This document shows positions 1 through 10,107 of a DNA stretch of 64,000 nucleotides, piece by piece. The position numbers and the translations under genes were made by a program. A model generated the notes under the pieces. That model saw only the letters and a list, made by a program, of their open reading frames with translations. It had not been told where the DNA came from and did not search any database. How positions within the stretch are numbered: position 1 is the first letter of the stretch; every line of letters starts with the position of its first letter. This DNA is from Herbiconiux ginsengi (lineage in GTDB: Bacteria > Actinomycetota > Actinomycetes > Actinomycetales > Microbacteriaceae), in the NCBI RefSeq assembly GCF_900107435.1, contig NZ_FNPZ01000002.1:186001-250000 (forward strand). The letters run 5' to 3'.

Positions 1-2
1 AC

Positions 3-485
3 GCCGAGTACGCGCGCTTCACCTCGACCCTCCGCCGCGGCGAGGGGCTGCTGCTCACCGCCGACCACGGCGTGGTGGATGTTCCGGTGACCGGTCACAT
101 CCTGTTCGGCGAGACGCCCGAGCTGGTCGACGGCGTGGTGAAGGTCGGCGGCGATCCGCGCTGTCTGCAGCTCTACCTCGGTGCGGAGGCGACGACGGAT
201 GCGCGTACGCGGCTGGCCGAGACGTGGCGCGCCCGCGAAGGGCAGCGCGCCTGGATCGCCACGCGCGAGGAGGCGATCGACGCCGGCTGGTTCGGACCGG
301 TCGACGCCGAGGTCGAACCGCGGATCGGCGACGTCATCGTGGCGGCGCGCAAGCTGGTCGCCTACTACGACGGGCGCGAGGGCGACACGACGGGTCGCTC
401 GATGATCGGCCAGCACGGCTCGATGACGCCGGAGGAGACCTTGGTGCCGCTCCTACGGGCCGGGGCCTACCGCCTGGCGCAGTGA
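3..485 (+). CDS. Alkaline-phosphatase-superfamily phosphodiesterase / nucleotide pyrophosphatase, C-terminal part
   Basis: The 5' part lies before the window; the open frame is already running at base 3. The visible 160 residues carry two metal-site signatures of the alkaline phosphatase superfamily: TADHGVVD early on (Asp-His pair) and a final GQHGSMTPEE, where the His is the usual last metal ligand. Members are mostly type I phosphodiesterases or nucleotide pyrophosphatases that use two metal ions. The substrate cannot be told from this fragment. The gene converges on sepH, with about 50 bp between the two stops. An alternative GTG at 72 would cut into the metal-binding motif, so it is not the start. 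Confidence 0.8.
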   Translation, partial: AEYARFTSTLRRGEGLLLTADHGVVDVPVTGHILFGETPELVDGVVKVGGDPRCLQLYLGAEATTDARTRLAETWRAREGQRAWIATREEAIDAGWFGPVDAEVEPRIGDVIVAARKLVAYYDGREGDTTGRSMIGQHGSMTPEETLVPLLRAGAYRLAQ

Positions 486-536
486 TGCGTCGAGCGCCTC
501 GGACGCGCTGACGACACGACCCAGGGCTGCGCGAGC

Positions 537-1757
537 CTATGCCGGATCGTCGTCCGACCGGGCACCGAAGACGATCTCGTCCCAACTGGGCATGGCAGCG
601 CGCTGACGCTTGGGCGCGGACTGCTTGCCCGCCGAACCGACGGAGGCGGGTGGAGACGACACCGAGGAGCCCGGCTGGATCACCGGGGGCACCATGATCT
701 CGGGCTCCAGGCCCTCGAGGGGGGTGTCGACCGGATCGATCGGAACCGGACGCGGCCCGCCGAACACCGGCTCCTCGTCGTGCGCCGGTTCGAAGGCCGC
801 CGCTTCGCGCTCTCCGCGCCGACGCCGCAGCGCCTCGAGCAGGTCGGCGGTCTGGTTGTGGTCGGCCGTGTCGGCGGTGTCGGGAGCGCGCTTCACGGCG
901 AATCCGTCGTAGGGGCGCTGCGCCTCCTTCGCCGGGCGGCCCGGGGCGAAGAGGGTGGCCGGCGATGCTGCACCCGCGGAGCCGGAGGCCGAGGCGGCGG
1001 GCTCCGCGACGGGCGCCGGGTCGCCGGAGCGCGCATCCGTCGTCTCCGCAGCGGGACCGGACTCGGCGAGGGCGGGCGACGGGCCGGCGGGGGACGTCAC
1101 CCGTTCGAGCGGCGTGAACGACCCGCTGTCGAAGCGTTCGTCGCCGGCCTCGGCGGGAGTGGACACCGCGCGGAGCCTCGGGATCAGCCCTTCGCTCAGC
1201 TCGCCGTGCCGCGACAGCGTGGTGGCCTCGTTGTTCAGCGGCGTCAGCGCGTGCCGCTTCGGGTCGAACTGCCAGCGGGCATCGTGCTCGATCTCGCGGG
1301 AGCTGAAGGTGAGCTTCACGATCCAGCCGGTCTCGTCTTTCCAGCTCGCCCAGCGCACGTCTCTCGCGTCGAGACCCTCCAGGCGCTCCTCGAGGGCGTC
1401 GCCGAAGGTCGAGAGCGGTTCTTCGCCGAGCGGATCGGCGGGAGCGGTGGGTTGCACGGGAACACGGAGGGCGGAATCGACCATGAACTGGCGCTCGGCG
1501 ACCACGGGGCCCTCGAAGCGCTCGACGTATTCGACCGACGCCCCGGTGAGCTCTGCCACCTCGAACGCCGAGAGTCCGGCCCGGATGTGGGTTTGGATCT
1601 CGCGCGGCGAGACCTTCTTGCCGCCGGCCTGTGCGGCCACTCCCTGACGGAGTCGCGATTGGAGGACGTCGTCGATCACGATCCGAAAACGTTCGCCGCC
1701 GTCGCTCGACACGAGCAACGCGCCGTTCTCGACTCCGATTACCGTCAAATCCTGCAT
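537..1757 (-). CDS. sepH: Septation protein SepH (DUF3071)
   Basis: This is a 406-residue protein that starts MQDLTVIGVENGALLV. SepH in Streptomyces and mycobacteria binds FtsZ and promotes its assembly during division. The N-terminal DUF3071 domain spans roughly residues 1-100 and contains the helix-turn-helix-like stretch around SPREIQTHIRAGLSAFEVAE. A long Ala/Pro/Glu-rich, probably disordered middle follows. The C-terminal tail holds the short family motif PSWDEIVFG. The frame stays open upstream of 1757, but the conserved MQDL start and a purine-rich site just before it (CCTTTCAC read in reverse) fix this start. It is divergent from the DUF4193 gene. Confidence 0.88.
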   Translation of the reverse strand: MQDLTVIGVENGALLVSSDGGERFRIVIDDVLQSRLRQGVAAQAGGKKVSPREIQTHIRAGLSAFEVAELTGASVEYVERFEGPVVAERQFMVDSALRVPVQPTAPADPLGEEPLSTFGDALEERLEGLDARDVRWASWKDETGWIVKLTFSSREIEHDARWQFDPKRHALTPLNNEATTLSRHGELSEGLIPRLRAVSTPAEAGDERFDSGSFTPLERVTSPAGPSPALAESGPAAETTDARSGDPAPVAEPAASASGSAGAASPATLFAPGRPAKEAQRPYDGFAVKRAPDTADTADHNQTADLLEALRRRRGEREAAAFEPAHDEEPVFGGPRPVPIDPVDTPLEGLEPEIMVPPVIQPGSSVSSPPASVGSAGKQSAPKRQRAAMPSWDEIVFGARSDDDPA

Positions 1758-1958
1758 GGTGAAAGGCCTCCAGAGGTCACTGTTCGCTGACAGGATGCCA
1801 CGGAGACGCCCCGGAAACCGGGAATGTTCCGGGCGTGCCGCAAGTTGCAAGGGCCGTGAGTAATAACTGCTCATGCGACGGTTTGCTATTCCCGCCCGTT
1901 TGATGCAAACTAACGCCGCCGATTTCGTTAATGGGCTGTATTCAAGAAGTGGATGGGC
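1758..1958. promoter_or_regulatory. Divergent promoter region between sepH and DUF4193 gene
   Basis: This 201-bp gap is clearly more AT-rich than its surroundings, mainly from about 1860 to 1950. It contains a small inverted repeat, GTTTG-ATG-CAAAC, at 1898-1910. I see no convincing -35/-10 pair by eye, but the two outward-facing genes must both be started here. Confidence 0.4.
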
Positions 1959-2252
1959 ATGGCGACTGATTACGACGCACCGCGTAAGACCGATGACGAT
2001 TCGGATTCGATCGAAGCGCTGAAGGAGCGAGTTCCGGACAAGATGTCCGGCGTCGTAGATGTCGATGACGCCGACAACCCCGGTGGTTTCGAACTGCCGG
2101 GCGCCGACCTCTCCGACCTCGATCTCGACGTGGTCGTCCTGCCTCCGCAGGCCGACGAATTCACGTGCATCAGCTGCTTCCTCGTGAAGCACCGCTCGCA
2201 GATCGATCACGAGGAGAAGCTCGGCGCGATCTGTGTGGAGTGCGCCTCCTAG
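1959..2252 (+). CDS. DUF4193 family small acidic protein
   Basis: This is a 97-residue acidic protein starting MATDYDAPRKTDDDSDSI; the in-frame ATG two codons upstream at 1953 is possible. The C-terminus holds two CxxC pairs (CISC and CVEC) that look like a small zinc ribbon. DUF4193 proteins are widespread in Actinobacteria and have no established biochemical function to my knowledge. In M. tuberculosis the homologue also sits beside dut and a DUF3093 gene, as here. The stop overlaps that of the convergent DUF3093 gene by 4 bp. Confidence 0.82.
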   Translation: MATDYDAPRKTDDDSDSIEALKERVPDKMSGVVDVDDADNPGGFELPGADLSDLDLDVVVLPPQADEFTCISCFLVKHRSQIDHEEKLGAICVECAS

Positions 2253-2701
2253 CGCTGCGACGCCGTCACCGCATCGATGAAATCGCCGGGACGCCGGGTC
2301 GACACCAGCCAGTAGGGTGTCGGATCCTGCGGATCGGCGATTTGCATTTTCACGACCGGATCGATCCAGCCCCGGATGCAGAGCCAGGCGCGCGCATCCG
2401 CCAGCCGGCCCCGCTGCTCCCGGGCTTCTTCGCCCCGGTAAGCCGTGCATTCGCCGAGAAGATCGGCCGGGATGGTGGCACGCCCGACCCGCACGATGCC
2501 CGACGTCACGTCGAGCACCGGCGCCATCGCCCAGATCGTGCCGATGAGCCCGACGTAGAGCACGACGCCCACCACCGTGCCGACCAGCCAGCCGTCGATC
2601 GTGGTCAGAGGGGCGAAGACGATGATGCTCGCCGGGATCACGAGGGCGATCGAGACGAAGACCCAGAGGGAGGGAGTGAGCTTCTCCCGATAGTGCGACA
2701 T
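2249..2701 (-). CDS. DUF3093 family membrane protein
   Basis: This 150-residue protein has two hydrophobic segments near the N-terminus (about residues 13-32 and 38-62), then a soluble domain with WLCIRGWIDP near residues 106-115 and a C-terminal PYWLVSTRRP motif, as in DUF3093. Its function is unknown; the layout suggests a membrane-anchored cytoplasmic domain. It is divergent from dut, with 39 bp between the starts, and convergent with DUF4193. The same neighbourhood occurs in mycobacteria. Confidence 0.83.
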   Translation of the reverse strand: MSHYREKLTPSLWVFVSIALVIPASIIVFAPLTTIDGWLVGTVVGVVLYVGLIGTIWAMAPVLDVTSGIVRVGRATIPADLLGECTAYRGEEAREQRGRLADARAWLCIRGWIDPVVKMQIADPQDPTPYWLVSTRRPGDFIDAVTASQR

Positions 2702-2728
2702 GCCTCTATTCGATCATCCTTTCTGCAC

Positions 2729-2740
2729 TACCCTCGACTC
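2729..2740 (+). promoter_or_regulatory. Predicted -10 element of leaderless dut transcript
   Basis: TACCCT fits the actinobacterial TAnnnT -10 pattern. It is followed by exactly six bases and then the GTG start, which would place transcription initiation on the start codon. No Shine-Dalgarno sequence is visible. A good -35 is not evident. Confidence 0.45.
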
Positions 2741-3199
2741 GTGACTTCTTCCATCGAGATCCTGATCAGTGCGCAGAACGTGCCGAGCTACGCCCATCCG
2801 GGCGATGCGGGCGCGGATCTGCTCTCCAGCGAAGACGTCACGCTGGCGCCGGGGGAGCGCCGGATGGTCGGTACCGGCGTCTCGATCGCCCTGCCCGACG
2901 GTTACGTCGCCTTCGTCGTGCCCCGCAGCGGCCTGGCCGCCAAGCACGGCATCACCGTGGTGAACTCACCGGGAACCGTCGACGCGGGCTACCGCGGCGA
3001 GATCAAGGTCATCCTCCTGAACACCGACAGCCAGGTGCCGTACGATATCGCCGTCGGCGACAGAATCGCGCAACTGATCGTGATGCCGGTGACGCGAGCC
3101 GTGTTCGTGCCCGTCGAGACGCTCCCCGGGAGCCATCGGGGCGAGGGCGGGTTCGGCTCCACCGGATATTCGTCGCCTACGAACGGAAACCAGTCATGA
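2741..3199 (+). CDS. dut: dUTP diphosphatase (dUTPase)
   Basis: Dut hydrolyses dUTP to dUMP and pyrophosphate, which keeps uracil out of DNA and supplies dUMP for thymidylate. The 152-residue protein shows the five trimeric dUTPase motifs in order: HPGDAGADL (I), PRSGLA (II), GTVDAGYRGEIKV (III), GDRIAQLIV (IV) and the C-terminal GEGGFGSTG (V). The catalytic Asp is in the VDAGYRG motif. The GTG start gives the expected length; longer frames upstream have no family homology. It overlaps the next gene by 4 bp (ATGA), so translation is probably coupled. Confidence 0.96.
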   Translation: MTSSIEILISAQNVPSYAHPGDAGADLLSSEDVTLAPGERRMVGTGVSIALPDGYVAFVVPRSGLAAKHGITVVNSPGTVDAGYRGEIKVILLNTDSQVPYDIAVGDRIAQLIVMPVTRAVFVPVETLPGSHRGEGGFGSTGYSSPTNGNQS

Positions 3200-3885
3200 G
3201 CGACAACGACATCGTCCCCGGCGACGAGCAGCCCGACATCGAGAACGCCGACAGCGAACTGGTCGAGGCCGCGGATGCCGGCTCCGACATCGACCGCGAC
3301 GCGAAGTCCGCGCCGGCCGACCGCGAGACCGACGGCCCCTTCGACGCCACAGAGGCGAACCCCGCCCGCCCCTACGTCGATCTCGGCGGCCTGAAGATCC
3401 TGCCCCGAGAGGGGCTCCACCTCCGCCTGGAGGTCGAAGAGGGCACCAACCGGGTGGTGGCAGTCGGCCTCGACTATGCCGGGTCGACCCTGCAGGTGCA
3501 GGCCTTCGCCGCCCCGCGCTCGACGGGCCTCTGGCACGAGATCCGCGAGCAGATCGAAGACCAGATCCTCAAGCAGGGCGGTCAGAGCACCGCGCAGATC
3601 GGCGTGTTCGGGCCCGAGCTCGTGGCCGGGGTGCCGGCCACCGCGCCCGACGGAACGCAAGGTCTCCGCATCGCCCGCTTCATCGGGGTCGACGGTCCGC
3701 GCTGGCTCCTCCGCGGTGTGATCGCCGGCGACGCCATCACGAACCCCGCCGCCCAGACGGCGCTCGAAGACCTGTTCCGCAGCGTCGTGGTGGTGCGTGG
3801 CTCGCAGCCGATGCCGCCGCGCGACCTCATCCCGCTCACCATTCCGAAGACCGCGGCCTCGGGTGGCGCCGCCCCGGCCTCGTGA
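3196..3885 (+). CDS. DUF3710 family protein
   Basis: This 229-residue protein has a very acidic, probably disordered first 60 residues, then a compact domain beginning about RPYVDLGGLKILPREG that matches DUF3710. The function is unknown. It sits between dut and the DUF3159 gene with 4-bp overlaps at both ends, so the three genes form one transcription unit. The same trio is found in other Actinobacteria. No transmembrane segment is visible, so it is probably cytoplasmic. Confidence 0.82.
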   Translation: MSDNDIVPGDEQPDIENADSELVEAADAGSDIDRDAKSAPADRETDGPFDATEANPARPYVDLGGLKILPREGLHLRLEVEEGTNRVVAVGLDYAGSTLQVQAFAAPRSTGLWHEIREQIEDQILKQGGQSTAQIGVFGPELVAGVPATAPDGTQGLRIARFIGVDGPRWLLRGVIAGDAITNPAAQTALEDLFRSVVVVRGSQPMPPRDLIPLTIPKTAASGGAAPAS

Positions 3886-4661
3886 CGACGCCCGACGACC
3901 GCGACGCGAGCGCCGCAGCGTCACCGGGCGGGTCGGATGCCGCGGGCGACTCCGCGGCGCAGCAGCCGCTCACGTTCCACGAAGCCTTCGCCCAGGCCGC
4001 CCGCAACTCCGGCATCGGCGCGGTGACGCCGGGCGAGACTCCGACGAGTTCCTCGCTGCTCAAGGCCATCGGCGGCGTGCGGGGGCTGATCGAGTCGATC
4101 CTGCCCGGCCTGGCCTTCCTCGTCATCTTCACCGTCACCAAGAACCTGGTGCTCTCGGTTTCCGCTCCGGTGGCGCTGTCGGTGGTCTTCGTGATCATCC
4201 GGCTGGTCACCCGCAGCGCGGTGATGACCGCCGTGGCCGGCCTCCTCGGGGTGGGGGTGTCGGCCGGCCTCGCCCTGTTCACGGGGCGCGCCGAAGACAA
4301 CTTCGTGCTCGGCATCGTGATCAACGTGGTCTGCCTCGCGGTGCTGCTCGTCTCCCTCATCGCCCGCCGCCCCTTGATCGGCATCATCGTGAGCCTCCTG
4401 GTGAACGATCCGGGCGGCTACCGCACCGATCGCGCCAAGGGCCGTGTGGTGCTGGTGGCGACGTGGTGCTGGGTCGGTCTGTTCGCGACGCGCCTGGCCT
4501 TCGAGGTGCCGCTCTACCTCACCGCGCAGACCGAGCTGCTCGGGTACATCAAGCTGATCCTCGGGGTTCCGCTCTACGCGGCGATGCTCTGGGTCACCTG
4601 GCTGCTGGTGCGGGCCGCGTATTCGAAGACCCGGCCTGCGGCATCCGCCGAGCCGTCCTGA
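3882..4661 (+). CDS. DUF3159 family integral membrane protein
   Basis: This 259-residue protein starts at a GTG that overlaps the previous stop. After an N-terminal soluble region of about 60 residues it shows five to six hydrophobic segments, including GLAFLVIFTVTKNLVLSV and VLGIVINVVCLAVLLVSLIA. DUF3159 members are multi-pass membrane proteins of unknown function, always near dut/DUF3710 in Actinobacteria. A transport or membrane-structure role is only a guess. Confidence 0.82.
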   Translation: MTTPDDRDASAAASPGGSDAAGDSAAQQPLTFHEAFAQAARNSGIGAVTPGETPTSSSLLKAIGGVRGLIESILPGLAFLVIFTVTKNLVLSVSAPVALSVVFVIIRLVTRSAVMTAVAGLLGVGVSAGLALFTGRAEDNFVLGIVINVVCLAVLLVSLIARRPLIGIIVSLLVNDPGGYRTDRAKGRVVLVATWCWVGLFATRLAFEVPLYLTAQTELLGYIKLILGVPLYAAMLWVTWLLVRAAYSKTRPAASAEPS

Positions 4662-4683
4662 TCCGGGGCCCGGGGGAGCGAGG

Positions 4684-7077
4684 ATGGGAGACGGGGGTCT
4701 CACCGAGGCGGAGGTGGCCGATCGGGTCGCGCGCGGCCTGACGAACGTCGCCGACACCTCGACCTCGCGGTCGGTCGGCAGCATCCTGCGGGAGAACGTC
4801 TTCACCTTCTTCAACGCCATCCTCACGGTCTGCTTCCTCGCGGTGGTGCTGCTCGGAGACCTCGGCGACGGGTGGTTCTTCGGCATCGTGATCGTGAACT
4901 CGCTGATCGGCATCGTGCAGGAGCTGCGGGCCAAAGCCAGTCTCGAGCGCCTCGCCCTGCTCGCGGCCCCCGAGACCGCGGTGCGTCGCGGCGGCGAGGT
5001 CGTCGTGATCGCCCCGGAGCAGGTGGTGCTCGACGACCTCATGCTGTTGCGCCCCGGCGACCAGGTCACCGCCGATGCGCAGCTGGATGCCGTGGCCGAT
5101 CTGCTCGTCGACGAGTCGATGCTCACGGGGGAGTCGGAGCCCATCGCGAAGCGGCCCGGCGACACCCTCCTCTCCGGGTCGCTCGTGGTCTCGGGCACCG
5201 CGGAGTGCCGCGTCACCGCCGTGGGAGCGCAGTCCTACGCCAACACGCTCACCCGGGAGATCAAGCGGCACACCCTGGTGCACTCCGAACTGCGGGCGGC
5301 GACCACGCGCATCCTGGTGTACCTCAGCTGGTTGCTCATCCCGGTCATCCTGATCGTGATCGTCGGCCGGGTGCTCGTCTACGGCGCGATCGGCCCCGAC
5401 GGCGTGTTCGAGCTCTCCGACCTGGGGCAGGTGCCCTCCGCGTCGTGGCGGCTCGCGGCGCTCGACACGGTGGCGAGCGTGGTGGGCATGATCCCGGAGG
5501 GGCTGGTGCTGCTCACCAGCCTCGCGTTCGGCGTGGCCGTCATCCAGCTCGGCCGGCAGAAGGTGCTCGTGCAGGAGCTCGCCGCGGTGGAGGTGCTCGC
5601 CCGCGTCGACGTGCTCTGCCTCGACAAGACCGGCACCCTCACCACCGGCGAGATCGGCTTCGAGCGGCTGGTGACGCTCGACGACGGATTCCGCGACGAC
5701 GAGCTCGACGCCGTGCTCGGCCTCATCGCCCATGACGTGGCGGCCAACCAGACCGCACTGGCCCTGCGCCCGCACTTCGGGGCCGACGACTCGGCCGTGC
5801 TCGAACGCCTGCCGTTCAGCTCCCGCCGGGCCTTCAGCGCCATCACCTTCGAGCGCGACGGCCGGCCGCAGACCTGGCTGCTCGGTGCGCCCGAGCGATT
5901 GCTGAGCGGCGCTCCGGATGCGCTCCGCCAGGCCACCGAGATCGCCGCGTCGGGCCGCCGCTCACTCGCCCTCGGGCTGGGAGCGGGACTCGCGGGCGAC
6001 TACGCCGACACCGAGTCGCCCGGCGCCGGGTTCCGCCCCGCCGCCATCGCCGTGTTCCACGAGTCGGTGCGGCCGGATGCGCGGCCCACGCTGGAGTACT
6101 TCGACGAGCAGGGTGTGCGGGTCGTCGTGCTCTCGGGCGACAACCCGGTGACGGTGGGTGCGATCGCGGGGGAGCTGGGCCTGCCGGGCGCGGCCGTCGA
6201 TGCCAGCGCTCTGACCTCAGACGGTTCCGTGGTCGAGGCGCTCGGTGTATCGAGTGTGTTCGGCCGGGTCGCCCCGGAGCAGAAGCGCAACGTCGTGCAC
6301 GCGCTGCAGGCGCAGGGGCGCACGGTGGCGATGACCGGCGACGGCGTGAATGACGCGATGGCCATCAAAGACGCCGACCTTGGTATCGCCATGGGCAACG
6401 CGACGCCCGCCACGCGAGCGGTGTCGCGCATCGTGCTGCTCGAAGGCCGGTTCGACCGGCTGCCGACCGTTCTCTCCTACGCCCGCCGTGTGATCGCGAA
6501 CGTCGAGCGGGTGTCGAACCTCTTTCTCACCAAGACCGTCTACGGCATCGTGCTCGCCTTGGTCAGCGCCGTGCTGCTCTGGAAGTTCCCGTTCCTGCCC
6601 CGTCAGATGACACTGGTGTCGTCGCTGGCCATCGGCATCCCCTCGTTCTTCCTGGCCCTGGCCCCGAACCGCCGGCGCTATCAGCCCGGGGTGCTGAAGC
6701 GGGTTCTCGCCTTCTCGGTGCCGACCGGTCTGGTGGCCGCGGCCGCCTGCGTGGCGAGCTTCGCGGTGCTCCGCGAGAACCTGGCGTTGGGCGAGGCCAG
6801 GAGCCTCGCCACGGTCACCCTCTTCGTCGTCTCGCTCTGGGTGCTGAGCGTGCTCGCACGCCCCTTGAGCGGCTGGCGGATCGGCATGGTCGTCGCCGTC
6901 ACCGGGGTCTTCCTGCTCGCCTACCTGGTGCCGCTCGCCCGCGACTTCTTCGCGCTCGAGGTGCAGAGCATCCCCGCGCTCCTCTATGCGGTCGCCGTCG
7001 GCGTCGCGGGAGCCCTGGGGGTGGAGGCGTGGTACCGGATCGCACGGCGTCGCGGACTCGTCTCCGACCGGGAGTGA
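4684..7077 (+). CDS. Cation-translocating P-type ATPase, CtpE-like
   Basis: This 797-residue ion pump has all P-type ATPase hallmarks: the actuator loop LTGESEP near residue 150, the phosphorylation motif DKTGTLT with the acceptor Asp at residue 314, and the hinge motif GDGVNDA near residue 552. Membrane segment 4 carries MIPEGLVLLTS, as in the actinobacterial CtpE group, whose M. tuberculosis member was linked to calcium uptake. No N-terminal heavy-metal domain or CPC motif is present, which argues against a copper or zinc P1B pump. About ten membrane segments are seen. Calcium as the substrate is an inference from the subgroup. A GGGGGAGCGAGG ribosome site precedes the ATG. Confidence 0.87.
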   Translation: MGDGGLTEAEVADRVARGLTNVADTSTSRSVGSILRENVFTFFNAILTVCFLAVVLLGDLGDGWFFGIVIVNSLIGIVQELRAKASLERLALLAAPETAVRRGGEVVVIAPEQVVLDDLMLLRPGDQVTADAQLDAVADLLVDESMLTGESEPIAKRPGDTLLSGSLVVSGTAECRVTAVGAQSYANTLTREIKRHTLVHSELRAATTRILVYLSWLLIPVILIVIVGRVLVYGAIGPDGVFELSDLGQVPSASWRLAALDTVASVVGMIPEGLVLLTSLAFGVAVIQLGRQKVLVQELAAVEVLARVDVLCLDKTGTLTTGEIGFERLVTLDDGFRDDELDAVLGLIAHDVAANQTALALRPHFGADDSAVLERLPFSSRRAFSAITFERDGRPQTWLLGAPERLLSGAPDALRQATEIAASGRRSLALGLGAGLAGDYADTESPGAGFRPAAIAVFHESVRPDARPTLEYFDEQGVRVVVLSGDNPVTVGAIAGELGLPGAAVDASALTSDGSVVEALGVSSVFGRVAPEQKRNVVHALQAQGRTVAMTGDGVNDAMAIKDADLGIAMGNATPATRAVSRIVLLEGRFDRLPTVLSYARRVIANVERVSNLFLTKTVYGIVLALVSAVLLWKFPFLPRQMTLVSSLAIGIPSFFLALAPNRRRYQPGVLKRVLAFSVPTGLVAAAACVASFAVLRENLALGEARSLATVTLFVVSLWVLSVLARPLSGWRIGMVVAVTGVFLLAYLVPLARDFFALEVQSIPALLYAVAVGVAGALGVEAWYRIARRRGLVSDRE

Positions 7078-7091
7078 GCGACATCCTCGAG

Positions 7092-7121
7092 TGCTATATT
7101 TATCTTGACGTCAAGATAAAT
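7092..7121 (+). promoter_or_regulatory. Aconitase promoter with perfect 24-bp palindromic operator
   Basis: Positions 7098-7121 form an uninterrupted 24-bp palindrome centred on GACGTC, with half-site ATTTATCTTGAC. It overlaps an extended -10 element, TGC-TATATT, at 7092-7100, so the expected transcription start lies inside the palindrome. TCTTGACGTCAAGA-type symmetry is the style of site bound by MarR-family dimers; in Streptomyces the MarR protein TamR controls aconitase. Repression by bound protein is the simplest reading. The regulator gene is not in the window. Confidence 0.7.
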
Positions 7122-7207
7122 GCGCGCCACCGGTAAGGAGAGCCTTGCTAGCCTTCCACCCCCGGCGCGAACCAAGATTGTGGTGAATCAGCGAAGGTGA
7201 GGTCGAC

Positions 7208-10045
<2,838 letters not shown>

Positions 10046-10068
10046 GCGGTTTAACGGCCGGCCCGGCG

Positions 10069-10074
10069 TAGAGT
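10069..10074 (+). promoter_or_regulatory. Possible -10 element of dxs
   Basis: TAGAGT fits the TAnnnT -10 pattern and would give a leader of about 26 bases before the dxs ATG. No clear -35 is visible. Confidence 0.35.
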
Positions 10075-10107
10075 GAAAGATCACGCTGCCATGGGAAGGT
10101 GGATGGT

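Noticed and set aside
7098-7121. Palindrome before acnA read as terminator of the P-type ATPase gene
   Set aside because: There is no loop (perfect palindrome) and no T-run; it overlaps a good extended -10, so an operator is the better reading.
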